Source: Ruania halotolerans
GTDB taxonomy: Bacteria; Actinomycetota; Actinomycetes; Actinomycetales; Beutenbergiaceae
Reading direction: 5' to 3'
NCBI RefSeq assembly: GCF_021049285.1
Contig: NZ_CP088017.1
Coordinates: 434,001-498,000, forward strand
Length of the DNA stretch: 64,000 bases
This document shows, piece by piece, positions 24,239 to 32,736 of this stretch. The translations under genes and the position numbers were made by a program. Position 1 is the stretch's first letter. Every line of letters begins with the position of its first letter. A model generated the notes under the pieces. That model did no database searches and was not told the DNA's origin. It was given only the letters and a program-made list of their open reading frames with translations.

Positions 24239-25972
24239 TCAGTTCTCCAGTTCGGCCAGCGGCACCACGTCGGCCACGGCGAGCCGAGCCGCTTCGGCCT
24301 CGGCGTCGGTCATCGTGCCCAGTGCGGCCTCCTCGGCGGCAGCCATCTCGGCGTAGGCGCTGACTTCACGGCGTACGGTCTGCTCATCCCACTCCAGCAG
24401 TGGAGCGACGAGCAGGGCGACCTCCTCCACGGCGCTCACACCGCGGTCGCGGTGCTCGAAGAACAGCCGAACCCGCCGCATCAGGATGTCTTCCAGGTGC
24501 AGGGCGCCCTCGTACTGAACCGCCATCGTCACCTCGGCGCGTAGGTAGGCCGGAGCGGACTCCAATGGCTTGCCCAGCTCCGGGTCGTCGTCAACGAGTG
24601 CCAACAGGGTGTCCAGGTCGGAGCCGTAGCGGCCGAGCAGGTGCTCCATCCGAGCCTTGTCCCAGCCGTATCGTGCGGCGATCTGCGGCGCCTGCCGGGT
24701 GATCGCTTCCAGGCGAGGCGCGCCGATGAGCGGGGTGTCGGGGGTGACCGAGGGCTTGCGCTTCGCTTCGTCGCCCAGAGCGTGATCCACGGCGTGCTCG
24801 GCCATCAGCCGGTAGGAGGTGAGTTTGCCGCCGGAGATCACCGTGAGCCCGGGAGCGGACTCGACGACTGTGTGGTCGCGGGAGACCTTGGTGGAGGCAG
24901 TGCCGCCGTCCTTCGTTCCGGGTTGCACCAGCGGGCGCAGGCCGGCGTAGACGCCGATCACGTCCTCGAAGGTGAGGTTCGAGGAGAGGACGTCATTGGC
25001 ATGCTCGAGGATGTAGTCCACATCGGCGCGCGTGGCCACCGGGTGCAGCCGCTCCTCATCCCAGGGCGTATCGGTGGTGCCGATGATCCAGTACCGCTGC
25101 CACGGGATGATGAACAGCACCGACTTCTCGGTGCGCAGGAACAGACCGACGTCGCCGGAGATCCGATCCTTCGGGATCACCACATGGGCGCCCTTCGAGG
25201 CGAGCACCTGCAATCCGCCCTCAGTGCCACCGAGTGCCTCGGTCTCCTCGGTCCACACGCCGGTCGCGTTGATCACTCGCGTGGCGCGGATGGTGTGCCG
25301 GGTGCCGGTCTCGAGGTCGATCACCTCGGCACCCACCACACGCCCGCCCTCTTTGACGTAATCCACCACCTGAGTGCGGGCGGCGGCATGCGCCCCGAAA
25401 GACTGCGCGGTCCGCACCAATGTCATCACCAGGCGGGCGTCGTCCACCCGGGCGTCGTAGAACCGGATTCCGCCCACCAGCTTGTCGGCGCGCACATCGG
25501 GGAACAGCTCCTGCACGCCGGCGCGGGAGTAGTGCTTCTGAATCGGCACCGCCATCCCGCGGTGGCCGATGACGGCCATCGCATCGTAGAGCCCGATGCC
25601 CAGGGCGCTGTACACCCGCTCGATCACGGGCTGTTTGAGGGGCCAGAGGAACGGTTGCGCCTTCACCAGGTGCGGGGCCGTCTTGGTGAGCAGGAGCCCG
25701 CGTTCACGCAACCCCTCGGCCACCAGTTTGAAGTCGAGGTTGTACAGGTAGCGCACGCCACCGTGGACGAGTTTGGAGGACCACGACGACGTCCCGGCGG
25801 CCCAGTCCTGCATCTCCACGATTCCTGTGGTCAGGCCGCGCGTGACCGAGTCGAGCACGATGCCCGCCCCGGTGATACCGCCTCCGACGACGAGGACGTC
25901 CAGCGGTTCGCCGGTGGTCATCGCCTCCAGGGCGGCGGCGCGGCTGTGCTTCGTCAGCGCTGAGCGTGTCAC
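24239..25972 (-). CDS. glpD: Glycerol-3-phosphate dehydrogenase, FAD-dependent
   Basis: The 577-aa protein has the FAD-binding GGGITGAG loop near the N-terminus, the family SSWSSKLVHGGVRYL motif, the IIPWQRYWIIGTTDTPW substrate strand and the C-terminal helical cap. It oxidises glycerol-3-phosphate to dihydroxyacetone phosphate at the membrane and feeds the quinone pool. The GTG start is supported by AGGAGA four bases upstream; the frame stays open to 26059. It lies downstream of a LacI regulator on the same strand, with a perfect 26-bp palindrome in the gap. A related FAD enzyme acting on another polyol phosphate (for example EryB on erythritol phosphate) cannot be fully excluded. Confidence 0.92.
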   Translation of the reverse strand: MTRSALTKHSRAAALEAMTTGEPLDVLVVGGGITGAGIVLDSVTRGLTTGIVEMQDWAAGTSSWSSKLVHGGVRYLYNLDFKLVAEGLRERGLLLTKTAPHLVKAQPFLWPLKQPVIERVYSALGIGLYDAMAVIGHRGMAVPIQKHYSRAGVQELFPDVRADKLVGGIRFYDARVDDARLVMTLVRTAQSFGAHAAARTQVVDYVKEGGRVVGAEVIDLETGTRHTIRATRVINATGVWTEETEALGGTEGGLQVLASKGAHVVIPKDRISGDVGLFLRTEKSVLFIIPWQRYWIIGTTDTPWDEERLHPVATRADVDYILEHANDVLSSNLTFEDVIGVYAGLRPLVQPGTKDGGTASTKVSRDHTVVESAPGLTVISGGKLTSYRLMAEHAVDHALGDEAKRKPSVTPDTPLIGAPRLEAITRQAPQIAARYGWDKARMEHLLGRYGSDLDTLLALVDDDPELGKPLESAPAYLRAEVTMAVQYEGALHLEDILMRRVRLFFEHRDRGVSAVEEVALLVAPLLEWDEQTVRREVSAYAEMAAAEEAALGTMTDAEAEAARLAVADVVPLAELEN

Positions 25973-26048
25973 TGCATCTCCTGTGATGGTTCGTTCGACC
26001 TCGAGGTGCTTCCGATCTGATCGTCCCGCGCGGAGCACTGACGTGCAA

Positions 26049-26074
26049 CGCAGGTGCACGAACGTGCACCTGCG
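26049..26074. promoter_or_regulatory. Perfect 26-bp palindrome upstream of glpD
   Basis: Arms of 12 bp (CGCAGGTGCACG and its complement) flank AA. It is centred about 90 bp upstream of the glpD start and about 50 bp after the end of the LacI regulator gene. Such a perfect dyad in a promoter region is most likely an operator, either for the adjacent LacI protein or for the DeoR protein nearby. Confidence 0.65.
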
Positions 26075-26111
26075 CCGGTCACGTCCGCACGATGCGCGCG
26101 CCGGTCATTGC

Positions 26112-27116
26112 TCACCATGGTGGGGCACCGACAGACTCTCGCCACACGATCCGGGTGATCGGTTCAGGGTCCGGGATGTGCTCGGTCTTGCGAACGGCCG
26201 CCAGGAGCGAGTGCATCGCACCCCGCCCCAGCCGGACGTGGTCGATGGCGACACTGGTCAGCCCAGGCGAGAGCCACTCCCCGAGCGGGTGGTTGTCCCA
26301 CCCGGTCACGCTCAACCGGCCCGGCACGTCCCAACCGCGTTCACGGGCGCCGCGCGCCGCACCCGCCGCCACCATGTCGTTCGCGGCCACCACTGCCGTC
26401 GGTCCACGGTCCTCCGGTAGGTCCAGGACGGCGCTACGGCCGGCATCACCGGTCCAGTCGCCGTCGACCACGCGGTAGGTCAGGCCGAGCCGCCGGGCCG
26501 AGGCAATGAACTCGTCTCGGCGGCTCCGGGCGGAGGTATGCCGGTAGTTCCCGGAGACGTGCAGGACATCGCGGTGGCCGAGGGTGGCCAACCGATCGAG
26601 CAGATCGCCGATTCTGGAACCCTCGGCCAGGGTGCCGATGCTGCGCATCTCGGCGTCGTAGTCGGGGGAGACGATCAAGGGGACGAGAGCGGAGGCGACC
26701 GTCTCGGCCGGGATGGGTGTCAGGCAGAGAACGCCTTCGAAGAGGGTGGACTCGGCGATCGCACGCAGCCGATTGTGCCGGTCGCTGTCGCCGCCGCCAA
26801 GCAGTACCACCTCCACGTCGTAGCCCTGCTCCCGGGCTGCGTCGGTCGCACCGTTGAGGACCTCCAGGGAGCTGACCGCGTTCCCGGAGGGCAGGACGAG
26901 GGCGAGGCGGCCGGTCCGCCGACCTCGCATCGCCTGCGCCACCAGGCTGGGCCGGTAGTCGAGGTCGGCCACGGCCGCCCGGATCCGTTCCAGGGTGGCG
27001 GCCTTCATCCCGGCGCCGTCGTAGCGCAGGAACCGCGAGACTGTCTGGTGGGAGACCCCGGCGGCCCGGGCCACATCGCGGATCGTCGCCCGGGTGGTGG
27101 GCTCGGTCGCCGTCAC
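26112..27116 (-). CDS. LacI-family transcriptional regulator
   Basis: The 334-aa protein has a helix-turn-helix (ATIRDVARAAGVSHQTVSRF), the hinge region (VAQAMRGRRTGRLALVLP) and an effector domain ending in the LGRGAMHSLLAAV segment. The GTG start is chosen because AAGGAGG lies eight bases upstream and it puts the HTH at residue 11. It reads leftward into glpD and diverges from the DeoR regulator at 27301. Glycerol or polyol metabolism is the likely target from its position. The 184-bp divergent gap to 27301 holds only a weak dyad (TACTG...CAGTA at 27249-27268). Confidence 0.9.
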   Translation of the reverse strand: MTATEPTTRATIRDVARAAGVSHQTVSRFLRYDGAGMKAATLERIRAAVADLDYRPSLVAQAMRGRRTGRLALVLPSGNAVSSLEVLNGATDAAREQGYDVEVVLLGGGDSDRHNRLRAIAESTLFEGVLCLTPIPAETVASALVPLIVSPDYDAEMRSIGTLAEGSRIGDLLDRLATLGHRDVLHVSGNYRHTSARSRRDEFIASARRLGLTYRVVDGDWTGDAGRSAVLDLPEDRGPTAVVAANDMVAAGAARGARERGWDVPGRLSVTGWDNHPLGEWLSPGLTSVAIDHVRLGRGAMHSLLAAVRKTEHIPDPEPITRIVWRESVGAPPW

Positions 27117-27300
27117 GTTCGGTGCCTCCTTGCTGGTGTCCGCGGGCGGGCGGTGCGGTGCCGGCGAGCGTGAAGCGAGCGGCCCACGGCGTACTGCATC
27201 GTTGCCCGGTGGTCCCGCCACGTGTGTTCGCCGGCTAGTTCATCGACCTTACTGTGCCGCCGCCGGCAGTAGGGTCGAGACGGAGAATGGGAGGTGACCA

Positions 27301-28122
27301 GTGTCCCCAGGCGTGCAGGATCGCCGGTCGTCGGGCCGTGGCCGTGCTCCCGCGGAGGCGACCAGACGTCGCAATCGCATCGTGGACCTGGTGCTGCGCG
27401 ACGGCGCTGTCAGCGTGGATGAGCTCGGCTCCGCCTTCGGTGTGTCTGCGGTGACCATCTACCGGGACCTCGCCGACCTGGAGTCTCTCGGCATGGTGGT
27501 GCGCCACCGCGGTGTGGTCACGGCTGCCGGATCGAACCTGCAGGAAGCGCCCGCGCGTTTCCGGCTCGGTCAGCACGAGGCGGCCAAACGTGCCATTGCA
27601 CGCCATGCTGCCGCCGCCGTGCCGCGCGGAAGCGCCGTGATGCTGGACGACTCCACCACTGGTGTCCTGACGGCCAGGGAGCTGCGCGAGCAGACCCCGC
27701 TGACCGTGGTGACCAACTCCCTCCTCGTGGCCGAGGAGGTGCGTGGCCGGCCGGGTGTGCAGCTCGTGCTCACCGGCGGCGAATACGAAGCCTGGGCGGA
27801 GGCGCTGCTGGGTCCTGTCACCGCGTCCGTGGTGGGGTCCCTGGCCGCCGATGTGTGCATGGTCTCCGTCTCCGGGATCACCGACGGCGTCACCTACCAC
27901 CCGTATGCGGAGGTGGCGGCCGTGAAGAGGGCCATGATGGCGGCCTCTGCGCGCAGTGTCGCGCTGATCGACCACACCAAGTTCCGCCGTCGGGCACTGC
28001 ATGAGGTGGCACCACTGACGGCGTTCGATGCAGTGATCACCGACGGCGCCACACCCCAGGAGGTGCTGGACGATCTGCGCCAGGCGGGAGTTCAGGTGGA
28101 GGTCGCATCGGCCGTGTCGTAG
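27301..28122 (+). CDS. DeoR-family transcriptional regulator
   Basis: The 273-aa protein has the N-terminal DeoR winged helix (IVDLVLRDGAVSVDELGSAFGVSAVTIYRDL), followed by a sugar-phosphate-binding domain with the family segments PRGSAVMLDDSTT, LTVVTNSL and LIDHTKF. The GTG start is preceded by GGGAGGTGA. Such regulators respond to phosphorylated sugars. It heads the polyol/sugar operon that follows (isomerase, phosphatase, kinase, dehydrogenase), with an AT-rich gap of 90 bp to the isomerase that may contain its operator. Confidence 0.9.
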   Translation: MSPGVQDRRSSGRGRAPAEATRRRNRIVDLVLRDGAVSVDELGSAFGVSAVTIYRDLADLESLGMVVRHRGVVTAAGSNLQEAPARFRLGQHEAAKRAIARHAAAAVPRGSAVMLDDSTTGVLTARELREQTPLTVVTNSLLVAEEVRGRPGVQLVLTGGEYEAWAEALLGPVTASVVGSLAADVCMVSVSGITDGVTYHPYAEVAAVKRAMMAASARSVALIDHTKFRRRALHEVAPLTAFDAVITDGATPQEVLDDLRQAGVQVEVASAVS

Positions 28123-28128
28123 TTCTTC

Positions 28129-28170
28129 TCACTATCTATGGAGTTTTTTGCATCAACACTGATAATCTTT
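28129..28170 (+). promoter_or_regulatory. AT-rich promoter pocket before the isomerase operon
   Basis: The stretch is strikingly AT-rich for this genome and includes a GATAAT hexamer (28161-28166) that fits a -10 box, with a T6 run upstream. No strong -35 is evident at 17 bp, which fits an activated or DeoR-controlled promoter. Confidence 0.4.
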
Positions 28171-28212
28171 GAGTAAGTCGAGGCGCAGGTGCGCCGGAAG
28201 GACAGGTAGGTC

Positions 28213-28671
28213 ATGGGTTTGCGGATCATCGTCGGCGCCGACAGCGCTGGGTTCGACTACAAAGAGAAGATCAAAGCGGATTTCGCCGCCGATGACAGGG
28301 TGGACTCGGTGGTCGACGTCGGAGTCGGCTCTGGTGAGGACGTCGACTACCCGCACGTGGCCGTGGATGCTGCCCGCAAGGTCGCCGCCGGTGAGGCGGA
28401 CCGGGCCTTGCTCATCTGTGGCACCGGCATGGGCGTGGCGATCGCAGCGAACAAGGTGCCGGGGATCCGCGCCTCGGTGGCGCACGACAGTTTCTCCGTG
28501 GAGCGCCTGGTGAAGTCGAACAACGCGCAGATCCTCACCTTCGGTCAGCGGGTGATCGGGATCGAGTTGGCTCGCAAGCTCGCTGGTGAATGGCTCGAGC
28601 ATGTCTTCGACCCGACCTCCCCCTCGAAGCAGAAGGTGGATGCCATCTGCTCTTACGAACCCACCGACTGA
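28213..28671 (+). CDS. RpiB/LacAB-type sugar-phosphate isomerase
   Basis: The 152-aa protein has the RpiB fold: [12 protein letters not shown] at the N-terminus (where RpiB usually has G-x-D-H-A-G), YPHVA, the catalytic Cys69 in [17 protein letters not shown] and a modified [14 protein letters not shown]. It interconverts an aldose and a ketose phosphate. Ser replaces the usual His in the first motif, and C69 is kept as the proton-transfer residue. RpiB paralogues are used for ribose, allose, galactose-6-phosphate (LacAB) and erythrulose phosphate. Here it is the first enzyme gene after the DeoR regulator, so a dedicated sugar rather than the general pentose pathway is likely. Confidence 0.88.
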   Translation: MGLRIIVGADSAGFDYKEKIKADFAADDRVDSVVDVGVGSGEDVDYPHVAVDAARKVAAGEADRALLICGTGMGVAIAANKVPGIRASVAHDSFSVERLVKSNNAQILTFGQRVIGIELARKLAGEWLEHVFDPTSPSKQKVDAICSYEPTD

Positions 28672-28686
28672 CCAGGAGCGCCACCG

Positions 28687-29547
28687 ATGACGCATGGGAC
28701 GCAGGCGGCGGAGCCCACGCAGCTGTACGACGCCTACGTGTTCGACATGGACGGCACGATCTACCTGGGCGACGATCTCCTGCCCGGTGCCGCGCGGATG
28801 ATCCACGAGCTGCGCCGCCGGGACATTCCGGTGCGGTTCCTCTCGAACAATCCCACCAAAGATCCCCATCAGTATGCCGAGAAGCTGGACCGGCTCGGAC
28901 TGCCCACAGCGGTGGAGGAGATCGCCAACACGGTCGTGGTGATGGTGCGCTGGTTGCAGGCGAACCACCCGGGTAAGACGGTGTTCCCGATCGCCGAAGA
29001 ACCGCTCGTGCGGGCGCTGCGCGAAGCCGGGATCGCGATCAGCGAGGACCCGGCTGAGATCGACATCGTGATCGCCAGCTACGACCGCACCTTCGAGTAC
29101 CGCAAGCTGCAGATCGCCTTCGACGCCATCTGGTACCACCAGCGGGCCATCCTGGTGACGACCAACCCGGACAGGTACTGCCCGTTCCCCGGGGGGCGAG
29201 GCGAACCCGACGCGGCCGCCATCGTGGCCGCCATCGAAGCATGTACCGGAACCACGTTGACCAAGAACGTGGGCAAGCCGGATCCGGACATGCTGACCGC
29301 GGCACTTGCTGGCCTGGACGTCGATCCGCGCCGGTGCATGATGGTGGGGGACAGGCTCGGCACCGATATCCAGATGGCGGTCAACACCGACATGGTCTCC
29401 ACGCTCGTACTCACTGGGGACTCCACCCGGGACGAATCCGAGGCGCTGCCGGAACTGAACCGGCCCACGTTCGTGCTCGAGCGGATCGACCACCTGATCC
29501 CGGCCGAACTACGTCGGGAACTCGAGTGGACCGACGAGGACGAATGA
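28687..29547 (+). CDS. HAD-IIA phosphatase (AraL/NagD-like)
   Basis: The 286-aa protein shows HAD motif I (FDMDGTIYLG), motif II (FLSNNPTK), the HAD-IIA cap (PDRYCPFPGG) and motifs III/IV (KNVGKPDPDM, MMVGDRLGTDI). It dephosphorylates sugar or triose phosphates. An AGGAG precedes the ATG by eight bases. It starts 15 bp after the isomerase and ends four bases before the kinase. In Bacillus subtilis the equivalent AraL is encoded next to the dehydrogenase AraM within the arabinose operon; here the same two families flank a kinase. Confidence 0.88.
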   Translation: MTHGTQAAEPTQLYDAYVFDMDGTIYLGDDLLPGAARMIHELRRRDIPVRFLSNNPTKDPHQYAEKLDRLGLPTAVEEIANTVVVMVRWLQANHPGKTVFPIAEEPLVRALREAGIAISEDPAEIDIVIASYDRTFEYRKLQIAFDAIWYHQRAILVTTNPDRYCPFPGGRGEPDAAAIVAAIEACTGTTLTKNVGKPDPDMLTAALAGLDVDPRRCMMVGDRLGTDIQMAVNTDMVSTLVLTGDSTRDESEALPELNRPTFVLERIDHLIPAELRRELEWTDEDE

Positions 29548-29551
29548 GTCG

Positions 29552-31135
29552 ATGACCAGCGCAGTCGACGGCCCAGGACCGTACGTGCTCGGCATCGACT
29601 TCGGCACGGAGAGCTGCCGCGCCGCCGTGATTGATGCACGCGGACAGGTCGCAGGCGTCGCCAGTTCCGGGTACGCCACCACTCACATCCGCCCTGGATG
29701 GGCCACCCAGAGCCCCGACGACTGGTGGTCCGCCCTGTGCGCAGCGACCGCGCACGTCATGGGTACCACCGGGCTGGCTGGTGACCAGATCGCCGGAATC
29801 GGCTATGCCGCCACCACCATGACTGTGGTGCCGATGACTGCCTCCGGCGAGCACCTCGACGATGCGATCCTGTGGATGGACGTGCGTGCCGTGGAGCAGG
29901 CGGGCCGTGCGGCCTCCTCCACCTCGGTGGCGTTGCGCTATATCGGTGACGGTGCAGCACCGGCGAGCGCCGAGTGGTTCCCGTTCAAGGCCGCCTGGCT
30001 CGCCGAGAACCACCGTGACCTCTTCGATCACGCCGATTACCTGGTGGACGCCGCCGACTGGCTCACCCACCAGCTCACCGGAGCGTGGACGCAGAACATC
30101 AACTCCGCCGCCTTGCGGATGTTCCACAATCGCGACGAGGGCGGGTGGCCGACCGATTTCTATGCCCACGTCGGAGCGGCCGAGGCGCTCGCCAAGGTGC
30201 CCGAGCGCGTGGTGGATCTGGGTACCCGGGTCGGTTCGCTGACCGCGGATGCCGCCCATGCGCTGGGGCTGCGGGCAGGAACGCCCATTGCTCAGGGCTG
30301 CGGGGACGCGTGGGCCGGGCAGATCGGGCTCAACGCGCTCCGACCCGGCCGAATGGCACTGATCACCGGCTCCTCACACGTGCTCACCGGGCAGAGTGCC
30401 ACGCCGATCAGCGGGCCGGGCTTCTTCGGCGCGTACACCGATGCGGTGCTACCCGGGCAGTACACCGTGGAGGGCGGGCAGGTCTCCACCGGCTCGGTGC
30501 TGAAGTGGTTCGTGGAGAACTTCGCCCGCGATGTGAGTGCAGAAGCCGAGCGCCGAGCAGCAGATGGCACCAGTGCCTGCAGTCCCTACGAGCTCCTGAA
30601 CGAGCGCTCACGGCACCTGCCTCCCGGTGCGGAAGGCCTCGTGATGAACGAGTACTTCCAGGGCAACCGGACGCCCTACACCGACGGGCAGGCCCGCGGA
30701 ATCCTGTGGGGGATGAGCCTGCGGCACACCCGTGAGCACCTGTACCGGGCCATCCAAGAGGCCGTCTGCTACGGCACCGAGCACAACCTGCGCACCATGC
30801 GGCAGGCGGGGCTGGATGTCACGACGCTCGTGGCCTGCGGTGGTGTCACGAAGAGCCGTGACTGGATCCAGATGCACGCCGATGTGACCGGCGTGCCGAT
30901 CGAACTGACCGAGGTGGGTGACGCCGTCGTGCTCGGTGCGGGCATCCTCGCGGCCACGGCCGCCGGCCTGTACCCCAGCGTGAGCGAGGCGGCCGAGGCG
31001 ATGGTGCATACCGCCGTCGTGCTCGATCCTGACCCGGCCCGGCACGAGGCGTACCGCCCGTACGTGGACGCCTATATCGAGACCTACCCCCTCCTGCGCG
31101 ATCCGATCCACCGGATGCAGGACCATCTCGCCTGA
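29552..31135 (+). CDS. FGGY-family carbohydrate kinase
   Basis: The 527-aa kinase has the N-terminal phosphate-binding strand (LGIDFGTESCRAAVID), the substrate-facing VDAADWLTHQLTG, the GCGDAWAGQIGL segment, MALITGSSHVLTG and the C-terminal ATP-binding ACGGVTKSRDWIQ. The layout matches the ribulokinase/xylulokinase group; polyol kinases such as EryA are also close. It lies between the HAD phosphatase and the AraM-like dehydrogenase on one transcript. A ketose or polyol is the probable substrate; I cannot fix which one. Confidence 0.9.
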   Translation: MTSAVDGPGPYVLGIDFGTESCRAAVIDARGQVAGVASSGYATTHIRPGWATQSPDDWWSALCAATAHVMGTTGLAGDQIAGIGYAATTMTVVPMTASGEHLDDAILWMDVRAVEQAGRAASSTSVALRYIGDGAAPASAEWFPFKAAWLAENHRDLFDHADYLVDAADWLTHQLTGAWTQNINSAALRMFHNRDEGGWPTDFYAHVGAAEALAKVPERVVDLGTRVGSLTADAAHALGLRAGTPIAQGCGDAWAGQIGLNALRPGRMALITGSSHVLTGQSATPISGPGFFGAYTDAVLPGQYTVEGGQVSTGSVLKWFVENFARDVSAEAERRAADGTSACSPYELLNERSRHLPPGAEGLVMNEYFQGNRTPYTDGQARGILWGMSLRHTREHLYRAIQEAVCYGTEHNLRTMRQAGLDVTTLVACGGVTKSRDWIQMHADVTGVPIELTEVGDAVVLGAGILAATAAGLYPSVSEAAEAMVHTAVVLDPDPARHEAYRPYVDAYIETYPLLRDPIHRMQDHLA

Positions 31136-31152
31136 TCTGAAGGGATCCCTGG

Positions 31153-32508
31153 ATGACTGAGAACCTGATCGAGACTGCGCTCGCAGACGCCACCGACACC
31201 CGCGCGATCGTGATCGGCACGGACGTGCTGGCGCGTACGGGCGCGGTCTACACGGAGTTGTTCGGTACCCGCACGGCCATTGTGGTGGCCGACGAGAACA
31301 CCTGGGCAGTGGCCGGTGAGGCAGTGACGGCATCGTTGCGGGCTGCCGGGGTGCCGCTCGCTGAGCCGTATGTCTTCCCCGGCGTGCCCACGCTCTACGC
31401 GAGCTATGACAACGTCACGACGTTGCGTGAACACCTGCGCCCCCTCGATGCGATCGCCGTCTCCATCGCCTCGGGCACACTGAACGATCTCACCAAACTC
31501 GCCTCCGGGGAGCTTGAGCGCGAGTACCTGAATGTCGCTACTGCAGCCTCGATGGACGGGTACACGGCCTATGGTTCCTCGATCACCAAGGACGGCTTCA
31601 AGCAGACCATCTTCTGCCCCGCGCCGGCCGGTCTGGTGGCGGACCAGCGGGTCCTCGCCGCCGCACCGGCCCGGCTCACCGCCACGGGGGTGGGGGACCT
31701 GATCGAGAAGGTGCCCGCCGGTGCGGACTGGATCATCGCCGACGAACTGGGTATCGAGCCGATCGACCACGGAGTGTGGGACCTCGTGCAGGGGCCACTG
31801 CGGGCCTCGCTCAGCAATCCGGAGGGGTTGCGCGACGGTGACGTGGCTGCGATCTCCGGCCTCACCGAGGGCCTGATCATGTCCGGGCTGAGTATGCAGG
31901 CGTACCAGTCCTCGCGGCCGGCTTCCGGGGCCGGGCACCAGTTCTCCCACCTGTGGGAGATGGAGAAGCTCGGGATGGACGATGAGCCGCCGCTCTCGCA
32001 CGGGATGAAGGTGGGGCTCGGAACCATCTCCCTGTGCGCGCTGTATGAGGTGGTGCTCCGCCGCGACCTGACTGCCGTGGACATCGACGCTGTTGTCACT
32101 GCGTGGCCCACCTGGGACGAGCGTGAAGAGCAGATCCGGGCCACCTTCCCCGACGACCTGGTCGAGGCGACCGTGGCGCAGAGCAAGGCCAAGCACCTCG
32201 AGCCCGAGCAGCTGCGGGAGCGATTGGCGCTGGTGAGGCAGAAGTGGCCGCAGATCGCCGAGCGGGTGCGTGAGCAGTTGCTCCCGGCCGCCGAGATCGA
32301 GCGGATCCTCGGCGTGGTCGGCGCGGTGACGCATCCGGGGCAGATCGGAGTGGACCGGGCGAGGTTCCGCGAGACCTACCTCCGTGCGCAGGCCATCCGC
32401 AGCCGGTACACCCTGCTCGATCTGCTGTTCGAGACGGGCCTGCTCACCGAGTGCGTGGACGAGCTGTTCGCCGACGGCGGCTTCTGGGCCACCCGCCCCT
32501 GGTCCTGA
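31153..32508 (+). CDS. AraM/EgsA-type glycerol-1-phosphate dehydrogenase family protein
   Basis: The 451-aa protein belongs to the iron/zinc alcohol-dehydrogenase-like superfamily: nucleotide segment IASGTLNDLTK, ATAASMDGYTAYGSSI, the metal ligand region (GHQFSHLWEME, LSHGMKVGLG) with its two histidines, and a helical C-terminus. Family members reduce dihydroxyacetone phosphate to sn-glycerol-1-phosphate (bacterial AraM) or act on related polyol phosphates. A G-G-A-T-C spacer with AAGGGAT before the ATG serves as ribosome-binding site. It closes the DeoR operon, and a C-rich tract and a long palindrome follow. Confidence 0.88.
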   Translation: MTENLIETALADATDTRAIVIGTDVLARTGAVYTELFGTRTAIVVADENTWAVAGEAVTASLRAAGVPLAEPYVFPGVPTLYASYDNVTTLREHLRPLDAIAVSIASGTLNDLTKLASGELEREYLNVATAASMDGYTAYGSSITKDGFKQTIFCPAPAGLVADQRVLAAAPARLTATGVGDLIEKVPAGADWIIADELGIEPIDHGVWDLVQGPLRASLSNPEGLRDGDVAAISGLTEGLIMSGLSMQAYQSSRPASGAGHQFSHLWEMEKLGMDDEPPLSHGMKVGLGTISLCALYEVVLRRDLTAVDIDAVVTAWPTWDEREEQIRATFPDDLVEATVAQSKAKHLEPEQLRERLALVRQKWPQIAERVREQLLPAAEIERILGVVGAVTHPGQIGVDRARFRETYLRAQAIRSRYTLLDLLFETGLLTECVDELFADGGFWATRPWS

Positions 32509-32557
32509 CCCACCCCCGCCCCCCGCCCCCTCCACCCCCCCGAACCACCACCCCCCT
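32509..32557 (-). repeat. C-rich tract (G-quadruplex potential on the minus strand)
   Basis: Just after the AraM-like stop codon come five runs of five to seven cytosines or close to it. On the minus strand these are G-runs able to form a G-quadruplex. It may aid transcript ending or simply be low-complexity sequence. Confidence 0.6.
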
Positions 32558-32561
32558 AGCG

Positions 32562-32617
32562 CGAGTGCGGCCGATTCCTCTCACTTCTTGAGATATGCGC
32601 GAGATCGGCCGCACTCG
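32562..32617. repeat. Intergenic palindrome, 14-bp perfect arms
   Basis: CGAGTGCGGCCGAT (32562-32575) and its exact complement (32604-32617) flank a 28-base spacer. It lies between the AraM-like gene and the luciferase-like gene. It could be a terminator, but its length and position resemble dispersed palindromic repeats. The rest of the 228-bp gap shows no gene. Confidence 0.7.
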
Positions 32618-32736
32618 GTGCGCGGTGAGTGCGGTCGTGCGAGGAATGACGCTGTGCGTGGAATGACAGAGCCGGGCCGCGGTGTTGCCGTCTAAGACAG
32701 TCCACCGTCGCCCGCCGTTTCCCGGAAAGGCCACCC

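Noticed and set aside
24641-25963. Plus-strand frame of 440 codons opposite glpD
   Set aside because: GlpD motifs lie on the minus strand; the opposite frame has no domain.
27249-27268. Weak dyad TACTG...CAGTA in the LacI/DeoR divergent gap
   Set aside because: Five-base arms with a ten-base spacer; could be chance, so not listed as an operator.
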